Source: a virus
Virus record (IMG/VR): IMGVR_UViG_3300025466_000023
Span: 1 to 64,000 of that record
Length of the DNA: 64,000 nt
Reading direction: 5' to 3' (one strand)
Positions 56,124 to 63,017 of the stretch are shown here, one piece after another. The translations under genes and the position numbers were made by a program. Each line of letters opens with the position of its first letter. Within the stretch, counting starts at the first letter, position 1. The notes under the pieces are model-generated. The model saw nothing but the letters and a program-made list of their open reading frames with translations. It was not told the DNA's origin and made no database searches.

Positions 56124-56309
56124 ATGTCTGCAGAATCACTAGTATCAAGACTCATGCAATACAGCCATCAGCTACATCCACAGTACTCGCGTGAACAGCA
56201 CTGGGCTTGGATATCTAGTGTTCTTGCCAGTCTAGTACTAGAAAAGAATCATATGGACAACATAGTCTTAGCTAGGCTTAATGCTAGACTTGACAGCTTG
56301 TTGAGTTAA
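56124..56309 (+). CDS. Hypothetical helical protein (61 aa)
   Basis: Helical, Leu/Ser-rich with a WAWISSVLASLVLEK-like amphipathic stretch. It begins 4 nt after the preceding stop. No family is recognised. Confidence 0.55.
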   Translation: MSAESLVSRLMQYSHQLHPQYSREQHWAWISSVLASLVLEKNHMDNIVLARLNARLDSLLS

Positions 56310-56321
56310 ATTAGTTAAATT

Positions 56322-56540
56322 ATGCTACAGTACTATATACTAACACTATCACCTAGAGCCAGAGAAGTCTTTGCTTGGATACATGATAACAGTATCACGT
56401 GTGAAGTGCATCTCAATCGCACACGTTTTTGGCTCGATCCTGATACCAAGCTATACACAGAGTTTGCCATTCGTTTTGCTGACTCTTGTCCTGAAGTTTT
56501 AGAATCTCCAGATGACTACGGTTTAGGCCATTATCCCTAG
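56322..56540 (+). CDS. Hypothetical protein (72 aa)
   Basis: A small protein with LSPRAREVFAWIHDNSITCE and HLNRTRFWLDPDTKLYTEFA segments, suggesting a compact alpha/beta fold. It follows the 61-aa gene by 12 nt. No family is recognised. Confidence 0.55.
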   Translation: MLQYYILTLSPRAREVFAWIHDNSITCEVHLNRTRFWLDPDTKLYTEFAIRFADSCPEVLESPDDYGLGHYP

Positions 56541-56545
56541 CGTTT

Positions 56546-56833
56546 TTGTTATTGATTTTAAATATCTATACTGTGCGCACTAGATATCTACCTGATCTAC
56601 ACCCATTTGAACACATAGCTTCAGCACCATGGCCCTTGTCGCGGGATCAGGCACAGCAGTTGGATTGGGTCAACAGCGTTACTATACTAGAAGCTTGGCT
56701 GACTCAGTATGTGGGCGCACACTACTCACATTGGGCCTATCACAATGCTGGTTGGGGACTACAACCAGGATACTGTAGCATAGCATTCCGTCGAGCACCA
56801 GATCGTACCTTGTTCCTACTGCGCTGGACATAA
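56546..56833 (+). CDS. Hypothetical protein (about 95 aa, start uncertain)
   Basis: The frame opens with a TTG at 56546 after a short gap; no ATG lies near. It is Trp/Tyr/His-rich (QYVGAHYSHWAYHNAGWGLQ). The start and even translation are less certain than for its neighbours. Confidence 0.4.
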   Translation: MLLILNIYTVRTRYLPDLHPFEHIASAPWPLSRDQAQQLDWVNSVTILEAWLTQYVGAHYSHWAYHNAGWGLQPGYCSIAFRRAPDRTLFLLRWT

Positions 56834-56841
56834 GTACCTGC

Positions 56842-57018
56842 ATGGAAACACATGCTCGCACACTTGCTCGTACTATCTTATACAGAATCGTTGCACTATT
56901 GATCACTGCCATTTGGACTGGATTGAGTGACGCTGTGATAATTCACCTTATACTGACTGCTGTACACTATCTTATGGAGAGACTATGGATCAAGATCACT
57001 TGGGGCAGGACTGGGTAG
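56842..57018 (+). CDS. DUF2061 membrane protein
   Basis: A 58-residue protein matching the DUF2061 family over its whole length: RTILYRIVALLITAIWTGLS, then a second hydrophobic segment, and the typical end VHYLMERLWIKITWGR. Family members are small two-helix membrane proteins of unknown function in bacteria. A TAAGTA motif lies 5 nt from the ATG, a one-base variant of the late motif. It overlaps the next ORF by 34 nt. Confidence 0.75.
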   Translation: METHARTLARTILYRIVALLITAIWTGLSDAVIIHLILTAVHYLMERLWIKITWGRTG

Positions 57019-57146
57019 AACCCGCACCAGAGCCCCTGACAGGCCGCGAGTGGCTGTTCTACTGTGTGGCATTCTTTGTCTTGTTCTTGGAGTTCCGTTA
57101 TATGTGGACGTGGTGTCAATGGTTTACCAATTGTCCCAAAACCTAG
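56985..57146 (+). CDS. Small membrane-associated protein (53 aa)
   Basis: An acidic N-terminus (MDQDHLGQDWVEPAPEPLTG) is followed by one hydrophobic, aromatic helix (WLFYCVAFFVLFLEFRYMWT). It overlaps the DUF2061 gene in another frame, with GGAGAG 6 nt before the ATG. No family is recognised. Confidence 0.5.
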   Translation: MDQDHLGQDWVEPAPEPLTGREWLFYCVAFFVLFLEFRYMWTWCQWFTNCPKT

Positions 57147-57240
57147 TGATCTGTTCTGATAAATCTTCGCTACAAAAAATTTTTTTACGACCGCTTCGCG
57201 GGGGTGCTTGTAAGGATGCCCGCTTGGTTTTACCAAATCT

Positions 57241-57816
57241 ATGACTCAAGTACACCTTATACCCGAACTAGTTGGTCCTGCTACTAGGATCTTATTATCC
57301 ACTACACTGGACCTAGCTAGACTGTCACAGTATGCACAGGACGGCACGGACCCCTCTGATCACGAACGGTACAATCCCGGACGCATGGTCAACAGGTGTT
57401 GGGACTGCTATGGTCATCATGTTACAGAAGCACTATTGAGTCTGTGGACGCCTTACTTTAGCAACATATGGAGTGTAGAGCTCGCGCCCACGTATTCCTA
57501 TGCTCGTTATCATTGGCCAGGCGCAGAACTCAAAAGGCATGTGGATAGACCCAGCTGTGAGTATTCGGCAACAGTACTGCTAGCTTGTGAACCTGATCCT
57601 TGGCCCATTTATATGGCGGGTCAAGAGTATGTGTTGAATCCCGGGGATTGTATAACTTATAAGGGCGCAGAAGTTGAACATTGGCGTGAACCTTTTAGGG
57701 GCGAACGTTGCTTGATTGCCACTTTCCATTGGGTCGACAGCCGGGGCCCGTATGCACACGAACGTTGGGATGGCCGCACAGGCCTGGGTATGAAGCCAGT
57801 TAAATACAACAGATGA
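57241..57816 (+). CDS. 2OG-Fe(II) oxygenase-like protein
   Basis: Protein of 191 aa. ELKRHVDRPSCEYSATVLLA carries HxD, YVLNPGDCITYKGAEVEHWR the distal His, and FRGERCLIATFHW the Arg. The fold matches small jelly-roll 2OG oxygenases of phages and marine bacteria. It overlaps the next membrane protein gene by 4 nt. The substrate is unknown. Confidence 0.75.
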   Translation: MTQVHLIPELVGPATRILLSTTLDLARLSQYAQDGTDPSDHERYNPGRMVNRCWDCYGHHVTEALLSLWTPYFSNIWSVELAPTYSYARYHWPGAELKRHVDRPSCEYSATVLLACEPDPWPIYMAGQEYVLNPGDCITYKGAEVEHWREPFRGERCLIATFHWVDSRGPYAHERWDGRTGLGMKPVKYNR

Positions 57817-58034
57817 AACGTTACCTAAACTTATTTTTTAGTCTTGCACCCGCACCCTTGTTCCTGCTGGGTGCTGTATGGAGTTGGTCAAATGGCGCCA
57901 GCATCTGCGGTGCAGTATATGAAATGCCCGTTATGTGGTTGGTCATGGCCTTTGCACACACTACACCCTGGCTAGCTTGGTGGAGTCAGCGAGATCTTCA
58001 AAAGTTCCAAACCCTGCCAGACAAACAGCAGTGA
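57813..58034 (+). CDS. Small membrane protein (73 aa)
   Basis: Two hydrophobic stretches (LFFSLAPAPLFLLGAVWSW and MPVMWLVMAFAHTTPWLAWW) with a basic tail. Coupled to the oxygenase gene by ATGA. Its 3' end overlaps the converging 88-aa gene. Function unknown. Confidence 0.6.
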   Translation: MKRYLNLFFSLAPAPLFLLGAVWSWSNGASICGAVYEMPVMWLVMAFAHTTPWLAWWSQRDLQKFQTLPDKQQ

Positions 58035-58264
58035 TAATGCCCGTCTAGGGTATTAAGTATCAACCTATATACATCCCACAAGCGCCACGATTCTCGTTGA
58101 TAAAATCCATCGGGCACATAGCCAATATCATATGCTTTGACTGTGCCCTTGGGTCCTCTAATATAGACCCAACACTTGGGATTATCTGCCGGGCCCTCTA
58201 CAGGCACCTGGCAGTAGTCTAGACCGTCAATAGTTTGCCATTCTAGATTAGAAGTAGAATCCAT
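57998..58264 (-). CDS. Hypothetical protein (88 aa)
   Basis: The start at 58264 is preferred over one 8 codons upstream; it overlaps the glycosyltransferase-like stop by 17 nt. Contains DGLDYCQVPVEGPADNPKCW and VYIRGPKGTVKAYDIGYVPD. No family is recognised. Confidence 0.55.
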   Translation of the reverse strand: MDSTSNLEWQTIDGLDYCQVPVEGPADNPKCWVYIRGPKGTVKAYDIGYVPDGFYQRESWRLWDVYRLILNTLDGHYHCCLSGRVWNF

Positions 58265-59072
58265 TGGGTCTGCGGAAGTAGGTTTCACAACCTTCTAGTG
58301 TGCAGTTGTCCTTGCGATGATCACACCAAAAGTTAACACCCAAGCCCTGTGCTATGGCCATGCCCACTGATTGGTTGGCTATGTACAGCTCTGAACCCTG
58401 GATTACTTCTGCTAGTTCCAGTAGGTCAGCTGTTTTGTAGTGCTCTATCTTGAGTTGGAAATCTTTTTCAAAGTTGGCATGCTCTTCAGCTGTGCCCACG
58501 AACCAAGCACGATCGGCCCAGTTTTCCTGTTTGAATCTTTGCCATACAGGTGCTACTTGTCCGTTGCCATAGCGATCGGTTTTGCTGACTACGATTTTCT
58601 TACTGCCCAAATCACGCGGCTTTACATTGGTCAACCAAGGAGCTGTAATTTCGGGTTCCCATTGATCTGGATCCAAGCCCACAGCATGAGCATAGATACG
58701 ACCATAGTGGCCCTTGTCATAAACGTTGCCATAGAACCAGCAACAGATATTGTCTAGAGGATGTGTAATAGCTTCACCGTTATAGGGTGCCCATTTAGTA
58801 ATATAGGGCTGTGCTTCGATTAGGGGTGCTAGGAGATCAAAGTCCTTTTTGGTCATGCGTCCCGAGTGTGTGCCACCGTTGGGCCAACCAATGACGTCTC
58901 TGCACAAGGTGTCTAGGTTTTCTAGTCTTAGATAAAAATCACCACCACCTAGCAAGCGAATTGGGATCATTGAATATATGATGTCGCCAAAAGTCCATGT
59001 TTGGCTGAATGAAGGTTTCTCACCTGGTTTCCAAGGTGCGGGCGTATAAGGCCCTAAAGGCTGTAATTCCAT
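58248..59072 (-). CDS. GT-B-like glycosyltransferase-type protein
   Basis: Protein of 274 aa. FGDIIYSMIPIRLLGGGDFYL resembles the first Rossmann element of GT9-type proteins. AWFVGTAEEHANFEKDFQ and GSELYIANQSVGMAIAQGLG match the C-terminal sugar-nucleotide-binding half. It is a paralogue of the 38.9-39.7 kb protein (shared GGG and VGT-x-E elements). A late-like GTAAATAT motif and a GAGGA ribosome site lie upstream. The glycosylation target is unknown. Confidence 0.68.
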   Translation of the reverse strand: MELQPLGPYTPAPWKPGEKPSFSQTWTFGDIIYSMIPIRLLGGGDFYLRLENLDTLCRDVIGWPNGGTHSGRMTKKDFDLLAPLIEAQPYITKWAPYNGEAITHPLDNICCWFYGNVYDKGHYGRIYAHAVGLDPDQWEPEITAPWLTNVKPRDLGSKKIVVSKTDRYGNGQVAPVWQRFKQENWADRAWFVGTAEEHANFEKDFQLKIEHYKTADLLELAEVIQGSELYIANQSVGMAIAQGLGVNFWCDHRKDNCTLEGCETYFRRPNGFYF

Positions 59073-59102
59073 AATGTCCTCTAGTTAATTAAGTGCGTAT
59101 AT

Positions 59103-59534
59103 TTACTCTGTGTACCAACGCTGGCAACGTTGATATGAGCATAACACGTTATGAGAACCTGCGTCAACCAAACTGCAATCCCACCATACGTTAAAACAAC
59201 CCAGGGCGGGTTCGTAACGGCTGGCATCAAATCGAACATAGACCATTTGATCCACCATGGCATGACCTGCCCAATGATAACGGCGAAGCTGTAGTTCGTG
59301 TATGTCTTTGAAGTGAGCAAAGCTGATTAATTGTGGCCAAGTGGCCTGTAGTACTGCCATTTCAGTTACACCCTGTATGATCAACTTACCAGTGCGGCTA
59401 TCACTTGGTAAATTTTTGCTGTTGATGGTTATACCTAATGATCCCAACACTTCCTCTGATAAGGGAAACGGATCGGATTGTATCAGCAGGTTAGCATTGT
59501 TATTAAAAGCTGAAATGATAGTTGTAGTGAACAT
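59103..59534 (-). CDS. Hypothetical protein (143 aa)
   Basis: Begins MFTTTIISAFNNNANLLIQS and contains several Trp and Cys in the C-terminal third (CFNVWWDCSLVDAGSHNVLC, then CQRWYTE). Mixed alpha/beta. No family is recognised. The ATG is 5 nt from a TAAATA motif, predicting a leaderless late mRNA. Confidence 0.6.
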   Translation of the reverse strand: MFTTTIISAFNNNANLLIQSDPFPLSEEVLGSLGITINSKNLPSDSRTGKLIIQGVTEMAVLQATWPQLISFAHFKDIHELQLRRYHWAGHAMVDQMVYVRFDASRYEPALGCFNVWWDCSLVDAGSHNVLCSYQRCQRWYTE

Positions 59535-59539
59535 GTGTG

Positions 59540-59545
59540 TATTTA
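59540..59545 (-). promoter_or_regulatory. Late-type promoter, predicted leaderless start (59534 gene)
   Basis: TTAAATAC with TAAATA 5 nt from the ATG at 59534. Confidence 0.6.
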
Positions 59546-59570
59546 ACTAAATATTGGGCGAGGACATATT

Positions 59571-59921
59571 ATGGAAAAACAATACACATTTGAATGGGTT
59601 ATCGAACGTTTTGAACGTGCCGAAAAACTCAACGGTTTAGACAATGTAGTAACTAAGGCATTTTTTACTATCATTGGAAAAGACAATCTAGGTAACTCTG
59701 CACCCTTTTACGGTTATGTAGATATTCCCGAACCAAACCCTGCAGACTTTACTCCTTTTGAATCTATTACTCCTCAACAGGCATTGGCTTGGGTAGAAAA
59801 CTGTTTGGATGAAGAAGCAATTACTACTATTACAGATCGATTGATAGTACAGCTAAATCAAGACGATATGATCAATCCCGGCAATAAGACCGTAGCAACA
59901 CCCTGGTCTCATTCAGCTTAA
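59571..59921 (+). CDS. Hypothetical protein (116 aa)
   Basis: Acidic, mixed alpha/beta (AFFTIIGKDNLGNSAPFYGY, then WVENCLDEEAITTITDRLIV). A CTAAATAT motif and a GAGGA ribosome site precede it. I recognise no family, but a small structural or assembly protein is plausible from the late-type signals. Confidence 0.62.
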   Translation: MEKQYTFEWVIERFERAEKLNGLDNVVTKAFFTIIGKDNLGNSAPFYGYVDIPEPNPADFTPFESITPQQALAWVENCLDEEAITTITDRLIVQLNQDDMINPGNKTVATPWSHSA

Positions 59922-60028
59922 AACTGAACCGTTTAGGATCAAAAACAAGCAAAAATTGAACCTAAATGACGTCAAAAACTTCAAAAACGCCCCTGTAGAA
60001 ATCTAGCTAGGTCTACGTATACAAAGCA

Positions 60029-60060
60029 AAAAGCACTGACGAATCAGTGCTTTTCTTTTG
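60029..60060. terminator. Bidirectional terminator
   Basis: An 11-bp perfect stem AAAAGCACTGA/TCAGTGCTTTT with a CGAA loop. A-rich and T-rich flanks on both sides let it serve both the plus gene and the minus gene that converge here. Confidence 0.8.
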
Positions 60061-60099
60061 AGTGAAATCCGGGCTATGCCCTTCTGAGCCGCCTCGGAA

Positions 60100-60282
60100 T
60101 TACTGAGGTTTTGGTGCTTTTGGCATTGGGCTTGTATCCTTTGCAGGAACGGCTTTCTTAGGAGCCTTTTTGTGTACGTACTGTGGATGTGCTTTTTCTG
60201 GTGCTGGCTTAACTTTCTTGGCCGCAAACGCAGGACTTGCTACTAGTACAGCTGATAATAAAATTGCTGATAATTTTTTCAT
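60100..60282 (-). CDS. Small exported Lys/Pro-rich protein (60 aa)
   Basis: A textbook signal peptide (MKKLSAILLSAVLVASPAFA) is followed by a 40-residue basic, proline-rich mature part (KKVKPAPEKAHPQYVHKKAP). It could bind LPS or peptidoglycan in the periplasm. An AAGGA ribosome site lies upstream. An overlapping alternative frame lacks such features. Confidence 0.68.
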   Translation of the reverse strand: MKKLSAILLSAVLVASPAFAAKKVKPAPEKAHPQYVHKKAPKKAVPAKDTSPMPKAPKPQ

Positions 60283-60292
60283 ATTTTTTCCT

Positions 60293-60979
60293 TTATATGC
60301 TCAATCGTTTGTCATCATAGTGACGGATTGCGCTCATTAGTTTATCAATATACCCAGAATTTCTTAGGGCTTTGAATGCAAGATTGCCCTCGTCATATTC
60401 CCCTCCTTTGGCAAGGCTTTTGACTCTAAACTTTTTAAGATCCATTCGAGTTTTACGGCACTTGCTCAAGCTACCTGTTTCGATAGCTTGATCAATTTTG
60501 GACTGCCAATGATCGGCCATGGACTTGATTAGATCTTCGTCAAAATCTTGTTCGGGTTCTGGAGGTTCTTCTTTCCACCGATTGTGTAGCAGGCTATAAG
60601 AAGCACTAACGGTTTTATCGCTAACGTCTTCTACATAACATTCTACATCAATTCCGTGTATGGTAATTTCGTGATCTTGATGCCAGATTGCTCGTTTGGT
60701 ATTGAACAATTCTCTAGCACCACCATCACAATCTACGTCTTTAAAATCTATTACTAGATGTAGATCTAAGTCCGAATCTGGACTGTAATTGTAATTTACT
60801 TGACTGCCCGTAATTAAAATATCTACAAGTTTAGCAGGAACATTTAGGCTTTTATAAAACTCGCCCGCGATGCGCATTAGGGCTTTGTACACATCTTTAT
60901 GTAAGCGATTGCCCTTCCATAATTTAGGGTTAAGTCTAGAGTGTACTGCAACAGGTTGCTGAAATTCAAAGATGTTCAT
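60293..60979 (-). CDS. Nucleotidyltransferase-like protein
   Basis: Protein of 228 aa. LITGSQVNYNYSPDSDLDLHLVIDF gives the polymerase-beta-type core GS-x(n)-SDLDLHLV, with the two metal-binding Asp. A further Asp (GIDVECYVED) fits the third carboxylate. It may transfer nucleotides to RNA, protein or a small molecule. The start lies 7 nt from a TAAATA motif. It is divergent from the AlgH gene. Confidence 0.75.
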   Translation of the reverse strand: MNIFEFQQPVAVHSRLNPKLWKGNRLHKDVYKALMRIAGEFYKSLNVPAKLVDILITGSQVNYNYSPDSDLDLHLVIDFKDVDCDGGARELFNTKRAIWHQDHEITIHGIDVECYVEDVSDKTVSASYSLLHNRWKEEPPEPEQDFDEDLIKSMADHWQSKIDQAIETGSLSKCRKTRMDLKKFRVKSLAKGGEYDEGNLAFKALRNSGYIDKLMSAIRHYDDKRLSI

Positions 60980-60986
60980 AGTATTG

Positions 60987-60992
60987 TATTTA
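60987..60992 (-). promoter_or_regulatory. Late-type promoter (CATAAATAC) for the nucleotidyltransferase
   Basis: TAAATA 7 nt from the ATG at 60979. It overlaps back to back with the late motif of the AlgH gene. Confidence 0.5.
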
Positions 60993-60997
60993 TGGGT

Positions 60998-61003
60998 TAA
61001 ATA
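60998..61003 (+). promoter_or_regulatory. Late-type promoter, predicted leaderless start (61009 gene)
   Basis: TTAAATAT with TAAATA 5 nt from the ATG at 61009. Confidence 0.55.
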
Positions 61004-61008
61004 TTAGT

Positions 61009-61593
61009 ATGAGCACATTTAAAAGTTTAGCTGGGCAATTACTTATAGCCCAGCCCCGCAACAATATTGGACACTTCCAGAAATCCGCAATCATCCTAGC
61101 ACAACATGGCCCTGCAGGAGCATGGGGTGTTGTTGTCAACAAAGAAGCACCCAACGTTAATATTAAAAATGTCATGAGCGCGGCCGGTATTGATTACCCC
61201 GAAAGGCTAATGACTATACCAGGAAAGAATGGCCCTATATACATGGGCGGTCCTGTAGAACAAACAAGAGTTCACGTAGTACACACTATGGATTGGTTTG
61301 CTAGTTCTACTATACAAATTACCGACCGTTTAGGCATCACAGGCGAGATGAGTGTGTTGGCCGCAATTAGCCAAGAAGAAGGTCCTGAAATGTGGCGAAT
61401 TGGAGTAGGACTTGCGGCATGGTCAGCAGGACAACTAGATGGAGAACAAAGTGGAATATTACCCTGGACTCCAGACCATCAATGGCTTACTACTCCAGCA
61501 ACTGAAGATCTAGTATTAACAGGCTCCGGCGATGAACAATGGCAACGCTGTATCGAAGCCTGTGTCAGCAACAAAGTCGCTGAACTGTTTTAA
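61009..61593 (+). CDS. YqgE/AlgH family protein (DUF179)
   Basis: Protein of 194 aa covering the full DUF179 length. LAGQLLIAQPRNNIGHFQKS, GPAGAWGVVVNKEA and YMGGPVEQTRVHVVHTMDW match the family, as does the later RIGVGLAAWSAGQLDGE. Bacterial AlgH/YqgE proteins are widespread in Proteobacteria, and their function is poorly defined although linked to regulation. Why a phage carries one is unknown. It appears to use a leaderless late promoter and overlaps the helicase stop by 4 nt. Confidence 0.9.
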   Translation: MSTFKSLAGQLLIAQPRNNIGHFQKSAIILAQHGPAGAWGVVVNKEAPNVNIKNVMSAAGIDYPERLMTIPGKNGPIYMGGPVEQTRVHVVHTMDWFASSTIQITDRLGITGEMSVLAAISQEEGPEMWRIGVGLAAWSAGQLDGEQSGILPWTPDHQWLTTPATEDLVLTGSGDEQWQRCIEACVSNKVAELF

Positions 61594-63017
61594 TCTTTCT
61601 CAGAATTCAATCCAGCCAAGATAGCATGGATTCCTGCTTGACCATTTTTGGTCTTGATCTTACTAACACTAACACCTTCGTTAGGATCTTTAATCTCCCC
61701 AGTTCCTTGATCAATAACTGTTGAAGTTTTCTTTAGACTTTGATATATTGTCGCACCCTGTGGCTTGAAGGATCCTTCATCCTCATCGCCCAAGTCTTTA
61801 ATCCTTAGAGTATCTACGTCAAATTCTAAGTCAACCTTTTGACCTACACCAGAACTGTTACGTGTCTTCATAAACTGGATTTGATAACGTCCACGTTCCT
61901 TCATAGCACGACTTGTAAAAATACCAATCACGTTATCAGCTGTTTGAATCTTAGATAAGCCGCCTGAAATATGACTGTGGTCAAACTCAATTTCTTCAAC
62001 TGCTGAACGATTCAACTGTGATGCAGTACACACGATGGCTTGTGTTTCCATCGCCAAGTTACGCAGTTCTTCTGACACATATTTGTCTTTGACAAACAAG
62101 TCGCTTGGACTAACCTTGACACTCATTGGCATCATAAGATCTAAATAGTCGATTAAAATTACGTCAGGAGCGTATCCTTTTTTGACCTGATATTCTTTCA
62201 AGTAGGCTCTAATGTCGTTTGCGTTCTTACCACTCGGCATATATTTGATTTGTACACTACCAGACTTCTTACCTAACATCTTGACCTTGAGTTCAACATC
62301 ATCGAGACTCTTAAAAATCTCACGTGTTGGAATGTCAGTAAGCATACTATCCATACGCATAGCCACTAAATTCTCTGCCAACTCAAATGTTAGATATAAA
62401 ACATTTAAACCATTGACTGCCCAGTTACAACCTAAGTTTGCAAGGAATAATGATTTACCACCACCTGATGCCGCACACCAAATGTTCAATTCACCTCTGT
62501 TAAAACCACCATACAATTTCTTGTCAATCGATGGCCAACCTGTCGAAATTTGACCGTTTGAGTTCTTCAATGATTCTAGTCGCTGTCTTGGATCTTCAAA
62601 GTAGTTTGTACCCATATCCTTGTTCAAACTAATTTGTATCGCATCCTTAATCAGTTTTTCAACTGGAAAGTACTCTCCCTTTTCAAGTAAGTCAGCTGAC
62701 TGCAAAATCGCTCTTTCTAGCCCCTTATGACGTGAAAAATTCTCAAATTCATTCATCAGCCATTCATAGTTTTCTTTGGGTAACACAGCCGGATTCAAGT
62801 CTGTTCCACAGCTGGCATTGACGATCTGCGGCTCTGGCATTACCTTGTATTCATCTACATATTTTTTGATAAAACTTGCGGACTCCTGCAGTTTTCTGTC
62901 GAAATTTTCGGGGTCAAATATGTTTGCACAACGCATAAATGTGTCTGCATCGCTCATAAACATTTCTATGTAAAGTTTTTGAACGTCGTGTGTATAGTTT
63001 GTAATTTGGTCAGCCAT
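61590..63017 (-). CDS. Replicative DNA helicase, DnaB/T4 gp41 type
   Basis: Protein of 475 aa. The C-terminal RecA-like core has Walker A in AASGGGKSLFL (183-193), Walker B in DVILIDYLDLM and a DnaB-type CTASQLNRSAVEE segment. The ~140-residue N-terminus is helical as in gp41. It unwinds DNA as a hexamer at the fork and works with the primase encoded just upstream. Its start overlaps the primase stop by 8 nt. The C-terminal acidic and Lys-rich tail may bind partners. Confidence 0.95.
   Translation of the reverse strand: MADQITNYTHDVQKLYIEMFMSDADTFMRCANIFDPENFDRKLQESASFIKKYVDEYKVMPEPQIVNASCGTDLNPAVLPKENYEWLMNEFENFSRHKGLERAILQSADLLEKGEYFPVEKLIKDAIQISLNKDMGTNYFEDPRQRLESLKNSNGQISTGWPSIDKKLYGGFNRGELNIWCAASGGGKSLFLANLGCNWAVNGLNVLYLTFELAENLVAMRMDSMLTDIPTREIFKSLDDVELKVKMLGKKSGSVQIKYMPSGKNANDIRAYLKEYQVKKGYAPDVILIDYLDLMMPMSVKVSPSDLFVKDKYVSEELRNLAMETQAIVCTASQLNRSAVEEIEFDHSHISGGLSKIQTADNVIGIFTSRAMKERGRYQIQFMKTRNSSGVGQKVDLEFDVDTLRIKDLGDEDEGSFKPQGATIYQSLKKTSTVIDQGTGEIKDPNEGVSVSKIKTKNGQAGIHAILAGLNSEKD

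Noticed and set aside
59081-59320. 79-codon minus-strand frame
   Set aside because: It overlaps the 143-aa gene, which has the late promoter spacing, and shows no ribosome site.
60003-60227. 74-codon minus-strand frame near the terminator
   Set aside because: It overlaps the exported Lys/Pro-rich gene in another frame and runs through the bidirectional terminator.
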